DNA from: Planoprotostelium fungivorum
Lineage: Eukaryota > Evosea > Variosea > Cavosteliida > Cavosteliaceae
Reading direction: 5' to 3'
Assembly: GCA_003024175.1 (NCBI GenBank)
Contig: MDYQ01000072.1
Span: 1 to 64,000, forward strand
Length of the DNA: 64,000 nt
Made by a program: the position numbers and the translations under genes. Position 1 is the first letter of the stretch. Each line of letters opens with the position of its first letter. A model generated the notes under the pieces. The model was not told the DNA's origin. It saw only the letters and a list, made by a program, of their open reading frames with translations, and searched no databases. Shown here in pieces: positions 45,892 through 56,410 of this stretch.

Positions 45892-47362
45892 CTAATCTTC
45901 CTTTTCATCTCCCGGATTGTCTCCCAATATGGAATGACTGTTGCTGTAACTGTCTCCCAGCACTTCTCTAGACGATGCACTGTGTCGGCTGCCCGATCTC
46001 ATGCTCATGCTGTCTCGAGTGGTCGATTGTCCGTCGTTTCTTCGGCTTGGTGTGGTGTCGTAGGATTTACGAAAGAGGAGGACCCACGATAGAACAGCGA
46101 GTGCTTCTGCTACTGTGACCTCGTCAGTAACGATTTCGAGAAAATTTGCGCGGGAAAAAGTGTACGGGCGACGATGGAAGATCGAATGATGAAAAAGAAT
46201 AAAAGAATCTAAATACCTCGGTTGAAGGAATGAACGGTCAAGAAGGTCTCTTTGTAATACATCCATCTGTAATTCACCAGCAAGATGTGATCCACCACTT
46301 CGATGACAAATGCCGCTCCAATCATCAGCAGGTACACGGCGATCTACACCATCATAAGTCCTCTATCTCATCATCGTGCGATGTGTCATGTAATCATCAT
46401 CCGATGCGATGACTCACCCTACTTCTCATGGTGGCCGCCTCTATCGTTCTCAGTGGTTTCAGTCTCGATCGAAGAGTGAGGCCGTACACGACAGAGATGG
46501 TCAAGAATGTAAAGAACCAACTCATCACGGTGATGTACAAGATGGCGTCGGCCGTCACGTTCGATGCCGTGGCCTGGAAGAAAGAATTGAGAAAGAGGGT
46601 GAGCCACACGGACAGCATGAGGGTATAGAGGACGGGGACCAGTTTGCTGGCGAACGGTGTTTCTCGATGGGTGTCTAAGTACCGACAGACCTCCATCCTG
46701 TTTGGCGGCATCAGGCGTGTGTTGATGATGTGAGATGTAAAAAGATGGGTTTGATGATCTTGGTCTTCGTTTACGTACCAATAGAGGCAGACGCCGAAAC
46801 CAGCTGATATCCACAAGAAGATCGAAGTGGATGTGAGGAATTTAAACCAAGTGACGGAGGTAATACCTCTGATGCTGTGTGGATCGACCCCAAATGCGAT
46901 GCAACGCACTAAGATGTCAATTGATGGAATGATATGGAGTCAAGTGTGAAGGACTGGACTCACGTAAAGAACCGAAAGATGCTAAAGTAAGACCATACAT
47001 GGCGATGCTACGTGCCTTCTGAAAGTCCGAATGGAAGAAGATCTTGACGATCTCAAATAGAGACCAAAAGAATAGAGACCCGAAGAGAATCGTGTTGATG
47101 ACTTGATAGAAGGTAACGCAGACCATCCAGATGGGATCTGTCTTCCAGGGAATGTGACACCGCTCTCCCTCCCACAAAATCGGACAGCCACAATATTCCT
47201 CCTGAGCGAATGGTGTTATATATCATAACAAAATGGTGCGCTCACCATCGATCCATCAACATTGGATCGTTGACCCTTCACACCATTCTCGCATTCTATG
47301 GAGAGTGCAAAGCCAAATGAGAGGATTATAAGGACTAATGGGTTCGTATGTCGTGCCATCAT
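45892..47362 (-). CDS. Seven-span-type membrane protein with Cys-rich ectodomain
   Basis: Signal peptide after MMARHTNPLVLIILSFGFALS, then a short ectodomain with Cys residues (ECENGVKG, EEYCGCPILWEGERCHIPWK). At least six or seven hydrophobic spans follow: TFYQVINTILFGSLFFWSLF, IAMYGLTLASFGSLR region, SIFLWISAGFGVCLYW, VLYTLMLSVWLTLFLNSFF, ILYITVMSWFFTFLTISVVY, IAVYLLMIGAAFVIEVV and VTVAEALAVLSWVLLF. The tail is a Ser/Arg-rich cytosolic region (SRRNDGQSTTRDSMSMRSGS) likely to be phosphorylated. The extracellular N-terminus, seven spans and Ser-rich tail resemble a receptor, but I see no diagnostic GPCR motif; a THH1/TOM1-like or orphan family is equally possible. Six or so introns, all in phase. 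Confidence 0.7.
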
Positions 47363-47757
47363 TTTGTGTGATGTCACCGTGTGAGGTACAAAAATAGGAA
47401 CTGATTTTAATGTCTTCTTTATCTTTTCAATCTCCAATCAAAATCTGGCACCTTGAATCTTTCCATCACCGTCGTTATTCTTATGTCCCAGGGTGAGACA
47501 CGTTGTTAGATGATGTATCACGTTAATGTCAGTCTTCACACTATTTCACGTGATGAGCTGCGTCTACATCATCACCTTCAGTTATTCAATTATGACGGCT
47601 CAGCAGGTTTTCGTTACGATCATCTTCAATTTGATGAAATATGTCTTCAAATGGATCATCTGCTCCGGATGACCATCGGTATCATATCCATATACATCCA
47701 TTCTAAGCGATGAACGAGACAGAGATTGATTTAGATTGAAATCATCAAAGGAGATTC

Positions 47758-48411
47758 ATTGATTCGAACTTCTTACTCGCTCGCATCAACCATTGGGTGA
47801 ACAACGGAAAAACATCGAACAACATGTCCTTGGCTCAACTTAGAAGATGTCAAGTCAACAACATGACCATGTATGCCGTCTCCAATCTGGTGAGTATGTC
47901 GATGAGCGAGCACCATCGTGACGTGTGTCACCAGTTGACCATCGCGGGTGGTATGACTATGATCTTATCCACACGTATATTCAATAACGGAAGTTTCTTT
48001 CGTTTCGGTGATGCTTGTCTGCAAAGAATCGGTGAAGAATTGCACATGGGTGAGTCTCCCTCGTGTGCTCAACCGTCTCATCACATCCTATCTCGTCATC
48101 ACACTGCATCTCGTCTCTCTCCATGGACTTACTCTGTCAGATCATCTGAAAGCAGCGACCGTTGTGCTGGCGGTTATCCAAGGAATCACCTGGATGGCGT
48201 GTGTCGGTGAGAGATGTAGGAGTTCGATGTGTTGAATTGTACAGTCTGTCTCTTGTTCATCGAATTCAAATATCACATGCAGACCGTCACTGATGCCATG
48301 AGTTTGTTTGGTCAGGAGAATTTTCTGTCCTACATGTCAGTCACGAACGGCTTCATCTTCATCCCTCTACGTGGCTTATTCTCAAAGGGTCTATTCTTAT
48401 CTGTATCCTGA
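47758..48411 (+). CDS. Uncertain multi-exon membrane protein
   Basis: Three exons splice in consistent phase: one ending GDACLQRIGEELHM, one reading DHLKAATVVLAVIQGITWMA, and one CLLFIEFKYHMQTVTDAMSL that ends GLFSKGLFLSVS. The joined sequence AATVVLAVIQGITWMACVVC LLF is a clear hydrophobic span created only by splicing, which supports the model. The 5' end is not resolved: an in-frame stop lies at 47737 and no ATG with a signal is obvious, so the listed start is a limit. No family recognised. Confidence 0.4.
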
Positions 48412-48550
48412 TGCATACACATGAGATATATCAAAAACTTCAAGAGGACATCAGTTCGTCGAGCTGTCGAGTGTGTATTCATTAAAATGAATAAGATATT
48501 ATTCACCTTCATTGCACCTTCTTTCACACCAGGAGAGTTTTATGTATGTT

Positions 48551-48973
48551 TCATGAAACTTTGAATTGTACAACCCACAGATTGAGTGGGCGATGACGCG
48601 TTCTTTTCGTGCTCAACCTCTCGTTGCTGTTCTCCCCCGCATTAAATTGAAGCCTCCCCACGCGTGGATCTGGCAATGAATAAAGTCTGGAGTTATAAGT
48701 CTTGTCGAGATACTTCCATTCGTACCAGGCTAAGATAGACGTGCTCAATGGATGCATGCGAACGCAATCTCATTCACCTCTTGTGCTCATGCACCATCTG
48801 TTGAACGCCTGCCGTGTTCTTTCCAAATCGAAAATTCCACCGATATTCGTGGAGAATTGTAGAGCGTCACGACTTTTTGATACGATGTGGGTGAACGGTT
48901 CTTCCTCCACATGCGGCCGAAATGTTTCCGAGACCACACATTGACGAGCACACGCTTCGCATGCAAAACGCAT
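48551..48973 (-). CDS. Uncertain two-exon protein with CxxCxxxC start
   Basis: Starting MRFACEACARQCVVSETFRP, it runs through SKSRDALQFSTNIGGIFDLE and RQAFNRWCMSTR. A short phase-1 intron (GTGAATGAG to CTTAG) joins this to AWYEWKYLDKTYNSRLYSLP, and it ends LNLWVVQFKVS. The Cys pattern at the N-terminus is suggestive of a metal site but too short to assign. An upstream ATG at 48999 is in a different frame. Support is only the phase-preserving intron and even composition. Confidence 0.35.
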
Positions 48974-49156
48974 TCTAACTCATGCTCTATACAGTTCACG
49001 TTATCGGTGAGTCAATGTCTTTGGAGTGATGATTATGTGATGTTGATGCATATCCTCAGTGCATACGGCCAGAGGGCTGCCAAGAGTCCAAACATGTGGA
49101 TCTCTGAAGGTAAACAAGTGTCACGATTTTTATAGAGGTATGACTGGATCGAACAG

Positions 49157-52100
49157 ATGCCCTCACCCCTTGTATGTGTTACATTAGACGATCAAGAAAT
49201 CAAAACCGGGAGTAAATCAAAGACAGACACTCCCAAATGGTCAGAGACGATTGACGTAAAGTAAGTCGAATCATCACCTCAATCCACCATTGACACCCAG
49301 CACAGGGCGCTTGATGGCTACAAGCATTCCCCTCTCACCGTTTCTGTCATAGACAAACGTACTTTACAGGTCATAGGCACAGTCATTTTCGCTTTACCTT
49401 CCATCTGCAGCGGCCACATACCTCCACAATTCTACGAACTAGCCTCTTTCAACTCACCGACACTCATCAAACAAGGACAGGTCAACCACATCCATTTTTG
49501 AGAGTCTCATGCTGACATGATGCCAGATCCAACTCGAATTCAAAGTCGAGACAACCTCCATCACTCAACTCATGACGAAGTTGCATCTCAATCAGAGCAT
49601 CCGCTCTGAAGACATCAATGAGATCTTACGCAATGTGTCGAAGATGTGTTCCATCCACTGTGCTGTCGGAGATCGAAATCGAGCCCAATTGATTGGGACA
49701 GGAGGGGTGAGATCATCATCCACACTTGAGATCTCATTCGACACATGATCTCATCAGACATCAGGTTCGCATCTTGCTGTGGACTCTCGAAAACAAAAAG
49801 ACCGAAATTCGAGCCTCCTACGCCATAAAGAACGCACTGCTACACGGTGAGATGATGACATCATCCTCCGTCACGCTGACATCATCAGAACTTTTCTTGG
49901 AAGAATTTTTAAGACACGACGGTCTCAAGAAACTGGAAAAATGTCTCAAATCGAAGAGTGCGGTCATCATCAAGAACATCATCGGCTCCATCTACAACGC
50001 AATCAAGACGAAACCATGTGAGCCGTACGTACTTTACGCCCACCCCTGACGTCATCAGCTCGCATGAAGCCTCTCATCGAGAGTGATCGACAGCTGCTGT
50101 CTCTCATCGTAAATCTCATCAGCCCATCTTTAAGAAGTCAGCTCGATTCATTTCACATCCGCAAGAGTAATTCTGAAATTTCGACGAAAGTCTTTCAGCA
50201 GTTGACCCGCCTGTTGACCCTGTTGACCAACGTGTCGGGTGAATCGAAATTTCATCGGAATTTCGAAACTGACTGGGCTATAAATAGACCAGAGTCAGAG
50301 GATATTGGGAGAGGCTGGTGGTATCACGTGGCTCGTACAATTGTTACGTACGGAGAAGGATCAAGTCTTACAGTGTCTCACGGTCGATTGTCTGGCCTCC
50401 CTCGTTCACCAGAACGGTGAGAAATTCGGTTGAAATTTCACTGACGAAAAGACAGGTGACAACCAGGCTCGATTGATGGAGGAGACGAAGGAAGGTCTGT
50501 TGATCCATCTCTTGTCTACAACGACGTCTGCGGCTGTGGCTGAGTCCATCTTGAACCTGTTGACGTTGGTCATCGATCATCGCGATCATGATGTCGTCAC
50601 GGACCATTTCATCGGTGAGCCGAAATTTCGAAATCTATTTTATTCTCATTTATTTTACAATTGGAATTCGTCACCATTTTGATCGTGAGAGTGAAAGATG
50701 ACTGATGAAAATTCAGGGGAAATTCACAGACATCAGAGATTGAGTGTCATCACGAATCTGTTGGTAGAGAGCCAATTTCCTCAACTACGTCTACCCACTC
50801 TCTTGTTCCTCAACCGATTGACCAGACTGGGTGATCATCCATCTACAACGTTGTAGATCAACGTCTGACCTAAAAAGGTTTCTCGAATATTCCAGCGAAT
50901 CATTCGGGTCACCTCATCGTGACGCCGTTGGGTCGATTGTTGAACGAAGAGAATGATGAGGTGATGATCATGATGACGATCGTGATGATGAAGCTGATGA
51001 ACTAGCAGAGTGTATTGAGTGAGATTGTCAAAGTGGTTCTCAACTGTTGTAGAGGGGGTGTGCCCATCATACTGTGCATGGGTCAGTTGGCACAAAAATT
51101 TGCGCCCGGGTCCGCCAGGTCAAACAGCAGGGTGAATTGTCCGATGCTCCTCTATTGTTGATCCGACAATCAGGTCAAGCTGCTAGCCTCATCCAATCGC
51201 ATCGTAGATCACTCCTCCACCACCGATTTGGGGTAATCTTTCGAATCATTTCATCTTCTATTTTATTTTATTTCTATTCGTACACCACGATGCATCGTCA
51301 CATCGTACAGACCGTGAAAATCGGATGAAAACTCATCGAAATTTGCAGGGACGATGAAAACGACGGAGAGATGATGATGAACTGCGTCGATAACAAAGAC
51401 AAGAGGTTCATCCAACGAAGTCTGGGTGTCCTGCCCTTCTCTCCCTTCCTCCAGCTCATTCACTTACGCAATCCAAAGATAGCACGGAGGGCTCTCCATA
51501 TCTTGTCCATTTTATCTCTCAGAGAAGGTGACTGAAAATTCCGATAAATTCTGACGTCGACAGCGAGTGTGGACACACGGGTTGAAATGGCTTCTTCTCT
51601 ACTCATCGACTGTAATTTCGTGGAAATGTTGTGTTGTAGATTGACATCTGAAGACATCAAGACCCTCACCTTCACCACATCCATCCTGAAAAACCTCGCC
51701 AACAACGGTGAGCGTCGCGAATATTCGCGTCACCCCCCTCACCCCACCCAGAGAAGAGCGTACAAGCCTTCGGAACACCCCAACGTCTGTCTACAACGAG
51801 ACAACTCTTGGATATCATTCGAACACATCCGGAGGATTCTTCTCTATTCAGAAACTGTTGCTCCATATTATCCCATCTCATTCACGATAACGGTGAGACG
51901 ATGACGTCATCACACGTCATCAACCCACTCAGCCTCGTTGTAGATGAACACTTGACAAGATTCGTGGTAGATGGAGGGGTTGGCGTCCTCTCTGCCGTGC
52001 TGAATCAGATACCTCTGCCAGATCAGATCGTGTTGTTTCACACGATGGAGGAGAAGAAGAAGAAGATGAAGCAGATGATCGGTGTAGACGAAGCGGCCGC

Positions 52101-53908
52101 CGTACTGACCAACTTGTACCTCCACCGAGGTGGGAAGATTCTCCGAAATATCCATCTACAACGCGAAATGGAATCGATTTTTATCTTGTTCTTCAGGTCA
52201 AGAGGCATCAGAGATGATGAGGAGGGAAGGAGTCTTTAAATTCGTGACGAATTTCCTTTTATTCAGGACGGAGGCATCTACAATGAGTAAGAACAGAATG
52301 GAGAATCTGCTGCAGTGCATGTCAGAAGGCATGAACTCCAGGGGCCGCGTCATATTCGAAGTCTTTTCCACGGAATACTTTTACCTGAAATTTCTGAGGC
52401 TGGCCAAGAGGGTGAACGAATGACGTGACGTGTCAGATTGACATGTATGACAGATCTATCTAGAGCCTCTATCTCGCAGTAACATAGCACAGCGGCCAGA
52501 GGTAGAGAAGATGTTCGTACCGTTCGATCCGTGTGTTTTCATTCAAATCCACACGAAACTTCTCCTCTACTGGCAACAGAGGCTAGAGAGGTGGAGTGAC
52601 GGCACGAATATTTGTGACGTCTTCGTTTCCATGGTGAGCGTCGCAAACGTTCGTGCCCGATGAATGACTCGTTGTAGTGTGAGCACTTTGGAGTGTACCG
52701 AGAATATTGTCTCAATTTCGAGAGACTTCCCGCCATCCTCCGCGATTTGAATTTCAAAAACGAGTCGTTCAGACAGTTCATCAAGGTGGGCATCTCATTC
52801 CAATGCAACCCTGACTCCCCGCAGAAACAGACGCAAGACCACAAATTAGAGCTGACAAGCTTAGATTTGGAGGCCATTCTCATCATGCCAGGTGAGACAT
52901 AGAAATCTCAATGAAATTTCGTTGACATTTCATCAGTACAACGACCACCCCGCTACTCCCTCTTGTTCAAAGAACTATTGAAGCACACGCCGCAGGGCCA
53001 CTCTGATTATTCCAACATCTCTTTGGCCATACAGAGATCGCAGGAGGTACACGTCATAATGCGTCATGATGACGTCATCGCTCATCTACAACGCAGATTG
53101 CTCGCGGAATCGACACGAACATCCAGATCTCGAAGCAAGAAGAGGTCTTACACGAATTAGAGAAGAGATTGAACATGGTGATACACTTTAAAATCATTTC
53201 AAATCGTTTTATTCACACGAACACGTCTGACTCTTTACAGAATGTCTTCTTACCCCACAGAGTTTTTGTCAGAGAAGGTATCTTGCTTCAATTCTCGAGA
53301 GGAGGAACGAAAGGCCACAAGTTGCATTATTTCTTATTCAACGACCTCTTATTGTTGACAAATCGACAAAAGACGAGGAAATTGACAGAGATCGAGGTGA
53401 GATGATCTGATGATGATGCATCATCGTCACGATGGTGATGATGTCATTGTGTGGAGGTGGAACTGAAGAGAGGACAGGTGCAATATAAGATGGTGGAGAA
53501 GTTGAGTCTGCAAGAGATGGAAGTCATGGATGATGTCGAGGCGGCAGGTCTTCCGATGAATTGCAGGCCGGGAGTCATTCGCAGTCGGTGAGACATCTCA
53601 TCTGCCGTCGTTCATCACGATGTCACATGATGATGAGATGTGATGGAATCTGATGACGAGACAGATACACGAGACATTATTTCGTCGTGGCCTCACCAAA
53701 CAATTGCCCCAACGAGAAGGAGCATCTCTTCTCCCTGCTGCACGGCATGCTACCCAGCAGCAGACGATCGAGCGTGTCATCCGCATCATCAGAGACACCA
53801 TCACAACAACAGACGATCAGTGATTGGTACAGAGAAGTCAGGCCGTGTGACATTTCTTCCGATTGTGGAGGAAGCAGTTACAACGGAGATTTGGACTTTG
53901 AAGAATGA
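49157..53908 (+). CDS. RhoGEF with C2, armadillo-like, DH and PH domains
   Basis: Guanine-nucleotide exchange factor for Rho-family GTPases. The start MPSPLVCVTLDDQEIKTGSK opens a C2 fold (TDTPKWSETIDVK, LTVSVIDKRTLQVIGTVIFA). A long helical ARM/HEAT-like region follows, with LLWTLENKKTEIRASYAIKN, GLKKLEKCLKSKSAVIIKNI and LTRLLTLLTNVS. The DH domain begins VIFEVFSTEYFYLKFLRLAK (CR1), has FVPFDPCVFIQIHTKLLLYW, and the helix LEAILIMPVQRPPRYSLLFK then ELLKHTPQGHSDYSN (CR3). The PH domain is VFVREGILLQFSRGGTKGHK with LHYFLFNDLLLLTNRQK and HYFVVASPNNCPNEKEHLFS. A Ser-rich tail ends YNGDLDFEE. There are about 15-20 short introns. Confidence 0.85.
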
Positions 53909-54025
53909 GAAGAGAGAAATAGAGGGATATGTACATAGAGAAAGAGAGAAGATAAACCGATTTTTATGTTAATACTGTATAACGTCCAACTATTCAAATT
54001 TACATTCGATATGACTCTAGCTGGT

Positions 54026-55697
54026 CTATTTGCCTCCAAGAGTGTTGACCATGTTCGATCGCGCACTCTATTCGATGATCAGCCCCGAGACGATCACGAT
54101 GATGACCGATCGTCTCACCATGTGTTCCAAAGATGCCAACATCTTTGCTTCAGACCTGCGGGATACAGCGGTGATCAATACCTCCCAGTCCATACCAACT
54201 AGATGATCGAACAAGATGGGACCGCAATAGCTCAAGTGTTTGTACTCCACCACACACAATTGCGGTATTTCTGTGATCCACATGACTCTCCTCTTGATCT
54301 TATTACCGTTCTCAAGAGTGGTGTAAAAGTATCTCTTCTGCAGTCTTCCTGTTTCAGAGAATCAAAATGATGTGTGACACATATATCGATGTAGACTATG
54401 CCGTTCACCTATCGAGGCCACGTTACAACTGGATCCCCATTTGAGACCGTCTTTCGACCCGGACGGTAAAAACCTTCCACGAAAGACGTAACAGTACATA
54501 CTTCTCTCTTGTCTCTTGAAAGAATCTACCATCCATTCAACGACGTGTCACGCTCGAGTATTCTGAACACCTGGTACGATGTGTCGTTCGAGAGAAGCGA
54601 TGTGAAGGTTCTCTTGTGCATGCACGAGCAGAGACTCGATGAAGTCATCCCACTGGCTCTTCCTCCACATTCTCAATGGAGAAGGATAGATAGTGATCGG
54701 CTTGACCTCATGTGGTTCCACCAATATGACCGATAGGGTGACGTTCGGACAGATCTACACCGAGACGTGAATAAGACGTAAACATCGGTAGCTCACAGTC
54801 TTGTGATCGTGGTGCGTCGTGACACCGTTGAGCTTGCAAACGAAGCTCGATCCTTCAGCGGGATAGTTGTAATATGAATAATATAATCGAGACACGTATT
54901 CTACATGTTGTACGGAATATCCCAAATCATCTGCCTGGTTGTCAGTCCTGCATCCGGAGTGGAGCACTCACGGACTGATTTGCCTCTGATCTCTTGGATA
55001 CTGGATAACCCGTGAATCGTGGCCATATTCAGATTTCCAGCCAACGCCGTCTGGACTCTACCACCGCATGAGACATCACGCGCTGATGATCGCATCACCT
55101 CCGTCGTAAGACAGATCATGACGGAGCTGATCCCGGCAACTCTACTGATAAAATCATTCTCAACGGCATCTATATAATATTGGATCAAGGGGTCATCAAG
55201 GTTCACCATCGGTGCCGCTGAACGATGTCAGAGACATGCATCGCGGCACATCCGGTTTACCTTCTTGGTAGAATGGAGGTTCCTCCCCGAATTGTTCTTC
55301 GGGCTTTTCGACTGTGATGACGACCTTCCTCTCGTCTCCCACTTGGATTCTCCTCAACCTACATCTCATCAGAAGAGATGCATGCGATCAAGTTTCTGAC
55401 TTGAAATCCAGGGCTTCAGTCGTCACGCTGGTGAAGTTTATATCCTCCCCCGTGTCACCCACTTGATCTACTTTCAGCCAGAAATCATCCGAGAAACTAT
55501 TATAAATCAGCCCCTTCTACACTTGACGTGATTCTTCACCTGAAGTCTCTCAAAAGATCATGTGCTGCGGCATTGACCGAAGAGAAGTGTCTGATGCTGC
55601 CTTCCAGGGGGTAGTCGAATGTCATGATGCCTCTGTCGTCTGAGTCGATCATTGCGAGGGCTAAGTTCTGTGTGTCTTGAAAATCGATCGTCTGCAT
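54026..55697 (-). CDS. Uncharacterised multi-exon protein
   Basis: Eight or so exons whose GT-AG junctions all keep phase, so the gene is real though unnamed. It starts MQTIDFQDTQNLALAMIDSD, then FSFSDDFWLKVDQVGDTGED, LRRIQVGDERKVVITVEKPE, VNLDDPLIQYYIDAVENDFI, IQEIRGKSADDLGYSVQHVE, YVSRLYYSYYNYPAEGSSFV, WDDFIESLLVHAQENLHIAS, VFRGRFLPSGSKDGLKWGSS and RVMWITEIPQLCVVEYKHLS. The final intron gives an ending SARSNMVNTLGGK (TAG 54026-54028); reading through ends at 54068 instead. About 430 residues, no signal peptide or membrane span before the end. No family recognised. Confidence 0.6.
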
Positions 55698-56410
55698 CCT
55701 TCGGTGTCAGTCTTCGAATGCTGTGCTCTCACGACTGAGCTCCGCAGAGAGAGTAAAAAGTTGACACACACGTGCGAGTGAATGTGCCTACTCGTTATCG
55801 ATATTTCACGACACGCCACATTTGGTGTCAATCAAAAAACGCGAATTCGTGCCCCACTGAGAAGGGACACCACACCGTTGATGAAATAGAGTTCTGTACT
55901 TGGACAACCACCAAAGGTCGTGGCTTGTCGTGAGATTCACTATCACGAAGTGGATACCTATGCGGGCTTTCAAGATAAGCCATGAGTGAACTGTGTCGTT
56001 CCCTCGAAGCTTCGGGGCGTCGGGATTGTCTCTCCGGCTCGGATGAAAGTTTATCCGACTCCTCAGACAGGATCAAATGAAGATGAATGGTTGATTCTGA
56101 CGTGCGGACCTACTGTTTCCGATAGTTATAGGTCACCAAGGGTACTCTTCACTCCCAGCACTTTGTAGAGCGTTTCTGTCCAGAAGTTGGGCACTGAGAA
56201 AGCTTTAACCTGCTATATAAAACGAGTCCATTCCCCACCGCAGCAGCACCACGCGACCACTTTAGATAGTATTGATTCAGACACCGATGAATTGAACGTG
56301 TGCCAGAGTTCTATATGACGATCTGACTGCCGTCATCAGAAAGTGTTCTACTTGAAAAATGTCTCAAGTCAAACACAAGATCACATGATGACAAGACGAA
56401 GAGGTTCTTT
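55698..56410. other. Intergenic region with TATA-like word
   Basis: Should hold the promoter of the orphan gene to the left and the MAD1 3' flank. CTATATAAAACG at about 56213-56224 is TATA-box-like. A minus frame at 55828-56076 is charged and low in motifs and is not accepted as a gene. Confidence 0.35.

Noticed and set aside
47510-47713. Plus-strand His-rich frame
   Set aside because: No splice-consistent link to the downstream membrane-protein exons and no family similarity.
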